Of a stretch of 64,000 nt of DNA, positions 20,901 through 32,207 are shown one piece after another. Positions within the stretch are counted from its first letter, which is position 1. Each line of letters begins with the position of its first letter. Below the pieces are notes generated by a model that saw only the letters and a list, made by a program, of their open reading frames with translations, was not told the origin of the DNA and did not search any database. The stretch lies in the NCBI GenBank assembly GCA_001599755.1, contig BCHX01000001.1, positions 620,001-684,000 on the forward strand. Reading direction: 5' to 3'. The position numbers and the translations under genes are program-made. The stretch comes from Gliomastix tumulicola. Taxonomy: Eukaryota; Ascomycota; Sordariomycetes; Hypocreales; Bionectriaceae.

Positions 20901-23062
20901 TCCATTCCGCCCTGTCAACATACCCGCAGTCCATCTACTTCCTCATTCCACCTCTGTGCCCGACAGAATCAGCCATCCACCGCCAGTTCCGACGAATGCC
21001 CGACAGCCTTGCTTTGCTTGGGCCGGCCAACAAGCAGTGGGATGACTGCGTGGCGACATTGGACTTCGGCGACAAGACAGCTGCCACTGTGTCGTGTGGT
21101 GAGAACCTCATTGCGGTCGGATTTGAGTCGGGTGACATTGGCTTCTACAACAACAGGAGCCAGGAGACAGAGCTCGTCATCCACAATGATCTCGCCATCA
21201 ACCTGCTACAGTTTGACCCTCAGGGCTCATTCATCGCGGGCTCAAGCAGACGATTCCTCATGCTGTGGGACTTACAGGGCAATCTATTATGGAAGACTCG
21301 TGTACGCGTTCGGTTCCTCCTGCTCACTTTCTCTTCGACATACGTGCTCGGCGTGACGCAGCAAGGCAAAGCACTGAAGTGGGACATTGAAACGGGCGAG
21401 CTGATTGACGAGCATGTTTTCACTTATCAGCCGCCCGAGGATGAGGACGCAAGCTATGGAGCGACCTCCAGGGCACCCTGCGCTGCCTCGGTGTCCCCGA
21501 ATCTGGAACTGATTGCACTCGCCTATCGGAACGGGCCGGTCTGTTTGTTCGACCTCGAGAGCACGGACTTCATCGGATGGGCACTTGATCCCTACAGGCG
21601 CTGCCCACAACACCTGATTTTCAACCCCAACTCGGATGTGAACTTGCTGCTTGTCATCTACAATGAGTCGCATCTCGCTCTGTTTGACCCATGGTCGGGT
21701 GCTCTGGTCCACGAGCACGAGGCGGAGAAGCGCATCATCTCCATCTCCGCCACATGTTCGCCGAGCGGACACACCTTCGCTACGGTGGACATCCAGGGTA
21801 CTCTGCGGATCTGGGATTTTGAGTCCCTCGCCGTTCTGTACCACGTCATGACGCCGAACCATTCGTTCAGGATGTTGCAGTTTACATCAGATAACTTCAA
21901 TCTTCTGGACGTGACGGACCACGAGATGAAGGTATGGTCGCCTTCGGCTTTGATGAGGAAGACAGTGGAAGAAGAAGCCAGCACCAGCGACCAGCCAGAA
22001 GTCCTCGTCGTTCCTGAAGGACAGTTCGAGACTCTTCAGTTGTCTAGAGTGAGGACTTTCGCAGCACACCCGAGGCACCCCGTTCTTTTTGTGGGCAAGA
22101 ACAATGGTGAGGTCGCCCTCTACAACTTGTCCGACGGCAAGGAGGTAGGAGTTCTGTACACGCACCAGGATTCCGTCGGCTACATCGCCTCATGCCGGGA
22201 GAATGTGATTGCGTCAAGCGATCTGTTCAACATCGTTCAGGTCTGGGCGCTTACCATTCGGAGGCCCAATATGATTCAGGCTGGGGAGCTCAAGTTCAAG
22301 ACCCGCGCGGCTTCATCTATTCGGCAACTGCTTCTCGATGAAGCTGGTGAGTATCTGCTCGTCTCTACAACGCAAGCCGACGCTGTCTACCGGACATCCA
22401 ACGGGATGATGATAGGATCCATCGACTGGGTTGAGGGGCAGAGGACCTCGTGGAAGTGGATTGCGATGCCTGAGCATGGCCAGGGGTCAGTTTTTGCACT
22501 CGTTCACAACAGCACTGTCACCCATTACGCTGCTGCGAGTTTTCCCGGCACGAGTCCCGTGCCACCTATTCGGCTCGATTATGGGATTGAGGGAGAATCC
22601 AAAGATATCGGCATAGATGCTGCATTCCTGAATCCATCGACGCGGCATATTGTGGTACAACATTCCCAAGGATCCACGGGCACGACACACTCATCAAACG
22701 CCGTCTTCCAGCTACCACTACTCAAGGCTCCGCCGCTATCGTCACTGTCGCCGCTCCCAGTCTCTTCGCTACCGCCTCTACTACCTAAGGTGTTCAAATA
22801 CGCTCTAGGATTCACCTCTCCGCCTAGCACAAGATTAGTATTCTTGACCAGAGATTCCTGGGTGTGCTCGATTCCTCTGGAAGGCGATCTCTCCCACTAT
22901 ACGCGTCACTTCTTCGTGCCGAACGAGTACACAACGACGAATAATGAGATTCTGCCCATGCAAGCTTCCGGCGACACCTTCATCTTCTGCCTTTTCGACA
23001 AGATCGCCATCGTCAAGAATGGTTTGAAGTTCCAGGATCAGGTCGCTATCGAACCTGCTTGA
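17931..23062 (+). CDS. NLR-like STAND protein: SesB-type hydrolase, NACHT NTPase, WD40-like propeller
   Basis: Model: join(17931..18464, 18533..18583, 18650..18974, 19042..19182, 19253..19734, 19793..23062), 1600 residues. Residues ~95-340 are an alpha/beta-hydrolase of the SesB/DUF676 kind: IIFVHGLRGG, nucleophile Ser187 in FVGHSMGGLVIKK, LATPHKGSDYA, and the catalytic-His region NANHGNMCKF. Next comes a NACHT NTPase, with Walker A ANPGAGKT at 421-428, Walker B YWLIDAIDEC at about 519 and a TSR sensor (LFITSRKL). From about residue 950 to the end there are repeated beta-propeller-like strands (LMLWDLQGNLLWK, LRIWDFESLAVLY), so WD40-like but degenerate. This tripartite layout is that of fungal NLRs involved in non-self recognition and regulated cell death. 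Ligand and effector action are not known. All splice phases close. Confidence 0.9.
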
Positions 23063-23217
23063 ACGGGCTTTGGACTATTGATGAGAGACTTGTGATAGAG
23101 CTTTGGGATTGGTAGAAATAAATAGAATACGTGACCTTCATGAATATACCATGGTTCTTCTCAACAAACTACGCACTGGTGATTGTGGCGTGCTGGCCCT
23201 TGAGAAACAGACCTTGA

Positions 23218-24396
23218 TTAGTTCCACGCGTAGAACTCGTTGGCGAGAAATTCCAGCTTCTTCGTCCCATTGCCACCAGATTGACGGACCATGGTGATAC
23301 CCGACTTTCGCTCAACCGTCCCAACCTCATCGTTCGGCAGCAGCTCTGACACCAGCCTAGCAGCCGCCTCGATCTCCTCGTCGGGGCTCCAGATGGACAC
23401 GGCCGACAGATTCCACGCCGACGCCTCGGCCCTTGCATCCAGAAGCAAGCTCGCGAGCGCCTTGATGTCCGTCTCGGGGTACCTAGGACGTGAAACTCTC
23501 TGAATCACGAGCTGGTCTCGGCGAAAATCATGATGCCAGTATACCCACATGTCCGCCGCTTCCGCAATAGACCCCTTGAAGTCGGGAAGTCGGCCATAGA
23601 GCGTGAGAGCGTAAAAGTCGCTTCTTGCGTGGAGCCAGCCAACAAGGTGAGGTATCGGTTGTACGACGACGATTGTAGTATCCGGGGGCACCTGCTGGTG
23701 GAGCACCGTGCCGGAAAGACGCTTTATATCCTGTAGACAGAGGTATGTCAGATCGGATTCTTGCAGCAGTCTTGTCGATGGGAGGCCGCTTCTTTCAGCT
23801 GGCTCGCCACCCTTCAGGGTGATGAGAAGCTCCAGTGATGGAAGCGCAGCCCATCCCCTCGGTTCGTAGAACTGGGGCAATCAAGATATTAGCTGAGGCC
23901 TCCTCACTGTACTGTTGTCAGGCTGTCAAATACTCACCGAAGTGTGACGGCTGTACAAGAAGCTGACAGCCCCCTCCCCAGGACCATCCATCCACTCAGC
24001 GACCTTCTTCAGCATAAACGACGCCAGCCCGTGGCCCCGATACGCCTCGTCGCTGACGACTGACGCAATGCAGTAACCCCGCTCGACACGGGGCATCCCG
24101 GAGTCGTCGTCGTCCTTGACGATCAGCTCCCTGACGATGGTCTTGCACGTCGCCAGAATCTGCATGGGGTAGTGCTTGTTGTACAGGCACCAGAATCGCC
24201 ATCCCATATCACGCGTCAAGGGAAGCGTGTCCACGAACTGCTCCCTCTTGACGTACTGCTCCGTGGTGAGCGGGTGGCGGAAACCCGTGGCGCCAAGCTC
24301 GTAGCATCCGAGTCTCTGCTCTGCCGCCGCCTCGGCGAAGACAGCCGTGATCGGGTCCGGCGACGATGGAATCTCGATGGATAGTGGAAGCGCCAT
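23218..24396 (-). CDS. GNAT-family N-acetyltransferase, LYC1-like
   Basis: Model: complement(join(23218..23871, 23938..24396)), 370 residues, one 66-nt intron with a GTGAGT donor. The N-terminal half has the GNAT acetyl-CoA signature: ERGYCIASVVSDEAYRGHGLASFMLKKVAEWM, with the R/Q-x-x-G-x-G/A-like loop YRGHGLA. The start region ELGATGFRHPLTTEQYVKRE resembles fungal lysine N6-acetyltransferases (LYC1), and the ~200-residue C-terminal extension (MWVYWHHDFRRDQLVIQRV) is also a feature of that group. The likely reaction is acetyl transfer from acetyl-CoA to an amine such as lysine; the substrate is inference. It is tail-to-tail with the NLR gene (155 bases). Confidence 0.8.
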
Positions 24397-25015
24397 GGTG
24401 TCTGTCTTCCGACGGCGCGGAATATTAGTAGTAGGCTTCTTGGGTCGTGCTAAGGAAGAGTTAGTAGACCATGGCGGATGCGCACGCGGGGGCCGATTGG
24501 CTCATTGTTATTACTCCAGCTTCCCCTCACCGGCCGGCAGATCTGATCCCGAGGGAGGGGGCAGCGGTGTTTCTTGCTCCCCTCCGAAAACTGCCCGGCT
24601 GACTTTCAAGAGCGGTGACAGAACAGTGGACTTTGACATCATTTCCGGAATAACTCGCGGCTGAACACCCTTTCTTTCATCATCAGTTTGTGAAACTGGG
24701 CGTCAAGTAGGAGTCCACTGCTGCAAAGGTTTCGCCCTCCAGAGAGATGGTCACTGTTCTGAAAGGTACCGTGGATTTTGTTCTAGGCTACTAGTAGTAG
24801 TGAGCCAGCCTTCTGATGTGTTTCTGTTATGCGTACATGTTTACCACCACCTCAATTTCCCCCCAAATGCCCCAAGTACTCTGACCACCAGAAACCAGAC
24901 CGGAATCCAGATACAAACAACCACTCAACCGTAGGTGACATCCTCCAACCATCTCATGGAAATCCCTTCACACATCACAGTACATCTGCGTATGAAGCCG
25001 AGGGAAGGGAGTGAC
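24397..25015. other. intergenic, about 620 bases
   Basis: Promoter of the GNAT gene and 3' flank of the unknown minus-strand gene. Nothing recognisable apart from short CT-rich and AC-rich stretches. Confidence 0.45.
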
Positions 25016-26383
25016 TTAGTAGGGGAGGAGACCGAAGGGGCCAGTGCGACGACGCTTGGGCGAAGGTTCATCGGCAGCATCTTGGTGGTTGTTGTTGGTG
25101 GTGTTCTGCTTGATCAAGCGCAAGATGTCGTGCTGGGTTCGCGCCATGTCGGTCTGGGAGGCCTTGATGAGATCAATCTCCGACTTGAGCTGGCGGGCAT
25201 CGGGAACGGTCGAAGCGTTGTCTCGAGTGTGGTAATCCAGACCCCGCTGCACGCGAGAGGCGCGACGAGCAGCATCGTCGACGGCGACCTTGATCGACTT
25301 GACTTGGCCCTCGTAAAGGCGCAGCTCATCCTGGTCTTGCTGGTAGAACTCCTCGAAGCTGCGGCGCAGCCAGCGAAGCTCGTCGGCAATATCGCGGCTC
25401 AGGTCCTCGACAAGCTTCGCATCGTCGGGGAGCTTCATGTCGAGCATGCGCTCCGCGAACACCTTGAGCTTGGCGGGGATGTACTCGTGAACAGCCGAGG
25501 AGTTCGAGTTGGTACCGGAGGGGGGGCCGCCGCGCTTGTTGTTTCCATTGGCAACAGCAGCAGCGCCAGTGTCTTCTTCGGGTTCGAACCAGGTGATCTC
25601 CATGCAGTCGACGCAGCCCTCGACTTCGGCCACGCGGTTCGGGTCGTAGCAGACGAACCACATGGCCAGCCGGGACTTCTGCTCGGGGCCCATGACCTGG
25701 GCCTCGCGCGGGGTGATCTTGTCGATCTCGCGACGGAGACCCTGCTGGTCGGCATGGCGAAGTGGCTGGCCGACCTTGGTCAGGAGGGTCTTGTACTTGC
25801 TGTGCACCTCGTTGCGGGTGATGCGACACTTGGCGCGATTGGGCGGGGTGGGAGGGAAGAGTCTCTTTGGCTCGACTCTCTTCGCCTCGAGTCTCTTGGG
25901 CTCGCTCATCTTCTCCATCTTGACGGGTGGAGATGAAAAATGTTTGCCGCCAGGCGGAGCGAAGAAAGAGGCGCCCGTGCCTGTAGTGTCAACGTAGGAA
26001 GCAAAGCCCTGGCTAAGCTGAGGCTGCTGGCTCGAATTCTGGCCGCCGTTCTAGGGCTGCTTTTGGTTCGAGGGGCCTACCGCAAACGGGTTGACAGAAG
26101 TGCTGCGGGGAGTGATGGCAGGGGGAGGCTTCATGACACCGCCGAGGAAAGGATTGGTGGTGGTGCCTCGAGTGGTTCCCGGAGCGCGGGGAGGGCTCGC
26201 GGCACCAAAAGGCAATGGGTTGCTCTGAGGAAATGCGTTGCCCTGAGGAATTGCGTTGTCCTGAGGAATTGCGTTGCCCTGAGGAAATGCGTTGCTCTGA
26301 GGCAATGCGTTGCGAAGCTGCAGGTTGCTCAGCCGCTGGGGATGCATGTTCTCACCCGCCCACTTGACAGGAGTATTCTCCAT
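25016..26383 (-). pseudogene. repeat- and coiled-coil-containing protein interrupted by one in-frame TAG
   Basis: From the ATG at 26383 the frame stays open to the stop at 25016 except for one TAG at 26051-26053 (codon 111). Residues 1-110 contain five NAFPQG/NAIPQD-like hexapeptide repeats and a Pro/Thr-rich tail ending NPFAVGPSNQKQP. After the TAG the same frame continues at once with NGGQNSSQQPQLSQGF and about 330 more residues: a basic segment, a conserved-looking block (RITRNEVHSKYKTLLTKVG), a charged coiled coil (LRWLRRSFEEFYQQDQDEL) and a possible nuclear signal PKRRR near the end. Three readings are possible: a CAG-to-TAG nonsense mutation; a weak in-frame 63-nt intron (complement 26018..26080, GTAGGC...CCTCAG) that would remove the stop; or a downstream start at 25918. 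Function unknown. Confidence 0.6.
26223..26312. repeat. five 18-bp tandem repeats coding NAxPQx hexapeptides
   Basis: Units start at 26223, 26241, 26259, 26277 and 26295 and differ by one to three bases. On the minus strand each codes a six-residue unit such as NAFPQG, NAIPQD or NAFPQS, within the interrupted gene at 25016-26383. Copy number is likely to vary. Confidence 0.92.
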
Positions 26384-26868
26384 GACGGCAGGTGCGAGGG
26401 TGGCTTGCAAGTGTGCGGAAATGTGAGCTTGCTTCGAGATGGAAGGAAGGTGCAAGGAAGGTGGAAGGGGGGAAAGAGCAAGGCTAAAGTGGGCAGAAAA
26501 TAAGGTCAGGGCTCGCCGAAAAAACAACAAGAGGAAAGAGAAAACCACGTGACGCGTCGCACTGTGCCTTCCGCCTGGAACTAAACGGAAGACCACTGAG
26601 GAGGGCAGGAGCTAGAAGTGGGGTTGAAGAATCACATGGAAAGAAGGAATAGCTACACCTTACTTGCATAAGTCTGGGATTTATGCATATCGGCTCACAG
26701 CATGCAGACGTTATCGGTCTCGGAGTGGTCCGGTCAGATTTGAAGCACTGACTTACTTGTGACGGCAGGGCCATAGCCGTCAAGCTCTCAAAAACGCCAT
26801 CATCTTCAACATTGACACTGACAAACGTCTGCGAACCTCTTCTTCAGCCAGCTGACAGTCTTCTACGT
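26384..26868. other. intergenic, about 485 bases
   Basis: Upstream region of the repeat gene and 3' flank of the Gal4-type regulator; both genes are on the minus strand. A pyrimidine-rich leader precedes the repeat gene. No gene seen. Confidence 0.45.
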
Positions 26869-29489
26869 CTACGAATCAGGAACATCCCACATATCCCCAG
26901 CACCAGCTGCCAGAAACTCCATCCAGCCCGCCTCATCGCCCATGACCACATCGGCAGCCTCCATCGGCGGCACGTTCGGCCACATCATGTTCATCACATT
27001 GTTCAGCTGTGTCTGTGGACTCTCCCCCACCGGCTGTGTTTCCATCCACGCTTCGGCATCGAACTGAACCTCGCCTGAGCCCAGAGCGGCTTCTGTCTGA
27101 TCTACCGCACTGTCTGCGGCTGTGGGGGGCGGTATCACTGCGTGTTCAGCTTGGCGGTAGTCGAGATAGCGGCCGCAGAGATCCATGATGACCTGGTGAC
27201 AGCGTTCAGAAGTTGTGTTGACTGAGGCCAAAGCCGAGATTGTGCGGAGTGTCAGGGTGATCTGTGTTCGCCAGTCTGCGGCCTCTTGTGCGCTTGGGTC
27301 GTTTCGAAGGCAGATGCACGGGATCAACGCCGCCTGGAACAGGAAGTATCTACACATAATCAGCAGTGTCGCCAGGAGAACATCGCTAACCTTTACTCAC
27401 AGTGCGTACCAGGCCGCTAGCCGGTTATGTTCATGCCTCCCCCAGTACTCGGCAATCATCTCGATCGTGGCCTTCGCTTCTGCCAAACACCGCGTATACG
27501 CCTCCCCGCTCTCCTCATCTGCATCAGCCCTCCTCCTGAGCGCCCTCCTGATCACGAACGGCCGATACATGATGATCCTCAGGTTCCGCACCCGCCACGA
27601 CATAACAGCTTGAGATAGGGCGTATCGTGGCGGCACAACGGTCTGTTCGGAGAAATACGGCGGCACAGACGACTGCCAGGGCTCGATGTGCTTGGCGTCG
27701 AGACGAAGAAGAGTGCTGGCAGAGGGAAATGGGCGGGAGATAATCTTCTCGTAGCATTCGTGGGCGGCGATGTGGAAGCGAGCTTGGGTGGTTACGGCGG
27801 TGTAGGGCGTTATTCGAATGCTTTCTGCTGGGTAGTTTTGGGACGCTGCGGTAAGATCCTGGTCAAGGTCAGAACAGTGTGCTGAGTGGTGCAGCAAAAG
27901 AGAGAGCGAAGTTACCTTGTCGTTCACGTTCAGCGGCAGTGACACTTCGACACCCTTGTATGGCCATACATCTGGGCGGCTGAAGGTGATGGTAGCTCCC
28001 ACATCAAAGACACACAACGTCCACCATACCCTCCGCCGAATCTCCATGGTTAGTGGTGAGATATTCCATCCTTGAAACTCCTTGTGTAGACCCAGGCCCA
28101 TAGCCATCCTGACCGCAAGCCCCAGGTAATTGTAACCCGAGTTCGGCTTGTCACGTTTCTGTTGGTAATTTGACCCCAGCGTCAAAGCTTGAACGAGGGT
28201 CAGGTTTCCCAGTTCCAAATAATCAAAGTTGAGCATCGACCGTGCTTGTGAGAAAAGCGCCAAGTCAAGAGTGTTTGACGAGGAGGTGGAAGACACCCAG
28301 ACACCAATAGCCGCAACGACATACGCGAGCACCGTCCAGCACGACCCGTTTGGCCGGGCAATGACCTCGCTATACTGCGCCCGGAAGGTAGGCTCGTGGA
28401 TGATGGGATAGCTAACGTGATAGAGACGGAAGTAGGCATCCACCATGACTTCGGCGATGTGCCTGTTCGGATTTGGCTGTGATAGCAGAGGCGTCTGGGT
28501 GATTCGAGGCGTCATAGAAGTCCCCTGCTGCTGCGGACGCGAAGATGTTCGGCGACGCGCCTTTGGTTCGAGAAGGCGTAGCATGGCGGCACCGGATGCC
28601 ACTCCCAGGTACCCGCCCTCGCGCTCATTTACAGTGAGTGATGCCATGCCATCTGATATTGGGCTCTCCTCCTCCGCGCCGCCATCAACTACTGCCTCAG
28701 GTGACAGACCAGCAATGTGGCCCGTCTCCTTCTCGCACCACTCAAAGTCGTATAGCGGGGGGCCTTCAAGCATTCTCTGCTGATCATGCTGATCCTGCGT
28801 TGTGACCCCATTGTCGGCGCCGTCCTCAAGATCGTCAGAAGCTGATGGGTGGTGTATGGCAGCCCCAGTCGAGGGGTCGCTCAATGATCCCTCACCAGAG
28901 AGTGCCTCATTAGTAGCTGCTACCCGTCTAGAGTGTTCGCTAGTTCTCGTCTCGATGTCATGCTCGGGTCCAGCAGTACTAGCGAAGTTGAACGAAGTGT
29001 CCGCCACATCAGCCTGCGTCGCGGTATGGGAGTCCCGTTCCCAGGTTCTTAGATTCGGAGGGATCAGCATGCGCATCCGCCGCACCAGTGCTTCGGTCTT
29101 CTCCAGTCGCTCTTCTACCTCAGTCAGATGCCTGCGTTGCAATTAGACAATAGCGAACAGAAAGTGAGCAAATGAAAGGGTGGAGTGACGGGGACGAACT
29201 TCCGGGTCAAAGGGGTCCGCGAGTGCTTCTCATACAGACAGTGCCGTCGATGACGAACGCAGAGACTGCAGGTAGGCAGGCTCTTATCGCAGCGGGCCTT
29301 GCGCCGACGGCACTCCTTGCAGGCCTGGTCGGACGATCCGATAGGCAGCATCTCGAGGTTGAAATCGAGGCTGCGGTCACCATTCGCGCCTCCACTACCC
29401 TGGACTTCCGCCCCCTCTGCGTCTTGGGGACCAAAGGGAGTGGCCGCAGCTGTGAAGACGGGATCATCGGGACCCACGCTCGAAGCCAT
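26869..29489 (-). CDS. Gal4-type Zn2Cys6 transcription factor
   Basis: Model: complement(join(26869..27349, 27401..27858, 27916..29131, 29200..29489)), 814 residues. The zinc cluster near residues 55-85 has CX2CX6CX6CX2CX6C spacing. It is followed by the linker SRTPLTRKHLTEVEERLEK, which closely parallels the linker and dimerisation segment of Gal4/Lac9. That linker only appears once the 68-nt intron (GTTCGT donor) is removed. The large middle region has the fungal transcription factor domain (VMVDAYFRLYHVSYPIIHE, RRRVWWTLCVFDVGATITFSRP). Acidic and Ser/Thr-rich stretches lie between. It is nuclear by family and probably binds CGG-type inverted repeats. The true target genes cannot be read from sequence. 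It is in tandem with another regulator that ends 241 bases upstream of its start. Confidence 0.9.
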
Positions 29490-29730
29490 GAGGAAGGATA
29501 TTCGGCTACACTGCCGGCTGGGGAAGTGTACGCTTGGAAGACATGTATGTTGGGGATGAGAACCTGGAGGTGGAAGAGGGTCATCGGGGGACAGACGTCC
29601 GAGGTGGAGATGCTGAAAACTGCTTCGTCTGCGGGGGAATGGAGTCTAAGCCATGAGTCAGTGCATCGCACGCTAGCTACAGACTGAGACTATAATCATG
29701 ACTCGGTCGATTGAGGAGGATAGAACTACT

Positions 29731-31815
29731 CTACGAAACCACTTGAGACCGCAGCAGGAAGGCGTGAATCTCCGTCAGAGTCTCATGCCCTACCTGGTCT
29801 AGGTAGGGATAACGTTCGTCCCCCGAGACCAGCGCGTCAAGCATCTTCCGTGCCGCCCACCACTGACCGTCGCTATACCGCTCGATACCGCAGGCATCCG
29901 AGTCGTTGGCCACTGCAAACTTCCACATCACTTGCCACCGCGACAGCGCTCTGTCAAAGGCCGGTGCACTGGCTGAGATGGCACACATCTGATTTGCCGA
30001 GATGATGGCCGAGTTGAGTCCTACCACAGTCAGTCAGCAACCGCCAGAAGGCAGTACAATAGTCCAGTGAGCAGTACCGAGAGTTATGAGGTATAGATTT
30101 AGCATCGATAAGCCTCGTAGGGCGTCGAACTGCACGTCGGGCATGTGTTCTTGCATCAGAGTTCGGATGCAGTCCCGCATGGATCGCGGACCCTCTGCTC
30201 TCGAGCATGGGCTCTGTTCGTATTCAGCCCCTGGCGATGGGATATCGTCATTATCCCATGCGCCTGTCATATCCGGCATGTCTCCGGTGAGCTCGGATAT
30301 TGAAACCAGAGGCGGTAGGTGGAAGAGGATGCTCTGGTGCCAGTCTGCCATGGCGGTCCAGTGCGCGATCCTACCCGCTGGTTAGAATGATTTCAGGTGA
30401 TATTTTAAGCCAGTGTTCACGCACCTTATACAGCTTTCCTCGTACAGGAACTGTACCCCGTCTGCGCTGGGCGAGTGTCGGATCGAAAACGGCCCAAGTC
30501 GTCGCACCGTCGAGACCAGGATGGGGAGTCTCCGTGTCCGGAGTCTTCGCCGGGTGACCACATCGTTCACCATGAACTGAACATTATTGACCAGTATCGC
30601 CGCCTGCAATGTCTCCAACAGCCACTTGCTGTCGAGTGGCGACGCCGATGGCCCATACGTGGCCATGGTCTCCTCAAGCCGGAGGAAGATGTACTCTTCG
30701 AACAGCCGGGATAGCGTTCGTATGCAGAGTGCATCATCCCTGGGCGGTGAACGCAGAGCACCCGCAAGGATCACGGCGAGCAGGAGTGTTGGGGCTGTGT
30801 CGGATGTGCCGAAGGAAAGTCGGTGGACGATCGGGATGTGATGGTGAGAGAGTTGGAAATAGGTCGCTGCGAAAGCAATGATGCTTTCTAGGCAAAAGGC
30901 CTGCTTAACGCTAGCGTCGACGAATGACTCCGAATAAGATATCTCGCTAATAATAAGGGAGCAGTGAAGATCCTTCAGCTCTCGAATGGCTGACTCGGCT
31001 GTGGCTTGTAGTCTTTGGTACGCCTCGGGTTGGAATATGGGCGCCATGAGAGGGTGCCCATTGATCTGAGTCGCAGATCTGCCTATACTGTCCATATCAA
31101 TGGGCATGGGATCGAAAATAAAGTCACACAGACTCTGGAGAAAAATGTCATCCTCCTGCATCGGCACCTCCTCAACAGCGACTGTAGATGCGTTGTCGCT
31201 CGTGATGTCTGAGAGCTCGTCATCCGTAAAGGACTCTAGCATGTTCGCGGCTGCTGGGTCAGTCAAGCTGAGCAGGAACATGGCACCCGTCTTCCATCGA
31301 CTGCCGTCTGGCTTCGGCGTGGTTTGTGGTGAAGCTGCAGCCTCTTTGTCACCTCTCACACGCCCGTAACTACACGTCAACTGGCGTGACTGGCACCTCC
31401 TACACGGCTCGGCTCTGTCGCAGGTAACTTTGCTCCGGAAGCACCGTTCGCATGCCCCAGGCTTCCTGCCTCTTGTAAGGCGTGGGAGAACCTCGTCTGT
31501 GTTCCTCTGTGGGCATTTCATGCAGTGCTTGCGCCACACGTCACTACGCTCAACACGGTCAGCCACCATATCTTCTCCCGCGGGTAATGGGTACAGGTAC
31601 TTGCCTGCGGGAAAAGGTCTTGTGACAAGCGTCACACTCGTAGCGGGTAGTTCCCCCATCTGATGACTGTGAGTTAGGCTTAGGCCGACGAGGGTCTGTT
31701 GGAGAGAACATTGAGGGCACTCACGGGTAGCTTCATGGCGGGCCAGGTGATTCTTCCGCTGGTAGGTCTTGCCGCAGCTCGTGCAAGGATACGTCTGATT
31801 CGTCAATGCCGACAT
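29731..31815 (-). CDS. transcription factor with two C2H2 fingers plus a Zn2Cys6 cluster
   Basis: Model: complement(join(29731..30020, 30078..30370, 30425..31543, 31605..31659, 31725..31815)), 615 residues. Exon 1 gives YPCTSCGKTYQRKNHLARHEA. The 65-nt first intron joins it to a tiny 55-nt exon, THGGTTRYECDACHKTFSR. A 61-nt GC-AG intron (GCAAGT donor, GGCTGAC branch) then completes the second finger as FSRSDVWRKHCMKC. Just after comes a canonical Zn2Cys6 cluster, CX2CX6CX5CX2CX6C (GACERCFRSKVTCDRAEPC). The C-terminal two-thirds match the fungal transcription factor domain (FQLSHHHIPIVHRLSF, then SKWLLETLQAAILVNN). Combined C2H2/Zn2Cys6 regulators are a known fungal class. Target unknown. It is divergent from the complex I gene, with 392 bases between starts. 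Confidence 0.88.
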
Positions 31816-32207
31816 GGTGGGTGGGCTCACACAAGACGCGGATGCAGCTGTGCAAGTCCCTGCATTCCGAGAGCGACGAAGTTTGCAGGAGATGGGTTTT
31901 GTCCGAAGCCTTTATCGTGAGTTGCTGGTGGGTTTTGGCCGAGAGTGGGTTCGATTTGTGGGGTCTCGGAGCTGTGATATATGACCGCCGAGCTCTCGCC
32001 TTTATACCGAATCATCAGATTTGCTCGATCATTCTTTCTTTCTCTTTCTTTCTTTTCTATCGTTTGGTGCTCTTGCGTTGAAATTGGTGCGGATTTGACC
32101 TTGCCGAGTGTGAGATTCCGGCCGACTTGTTGAAGTTTAGGACGCATCTCACTCATCGACCAACTCCCATCCATCACGAGTCAGTTCACCCCGACTACCT
32201 GCCCATT
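31816..32207. promoter_or_regulatory. divergent promoter between the C2H2/Zn2Cys6 regulator and the complex I gene
   Basis: 392 bases separating two outward-facing start codons, including a pyrimidine-rich tract around 32033-32060 (ttctttctttctctttctttc). No clear TATA box. Confidence 0.5.

Noticed and set aside
25560..25595. tRNA-like T-loop sequence (ggttcgaacc)
   Set aside because: It falls in a coding segment and no acceptor stem, anticodon arm or D-arm could be formed around it.
24935..25936. 333-codon plus-strand frame opposite the coiled-coil gene
   Set aside because: It is the antisense shadow of the minus-strand gene at 25016-26383; its sequence is Val/Gly/Leu-rich as expected for the complement and has no motif or splice support.
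26051..26596. longer N-terminal extension from 26596 for the repeat gene
   Set aside because: The added 71 residues are a pyrimidine-rich leader translated as Leu/Phe/Ser runs; the ATG at 26383 starts the repeat-bearing protein.
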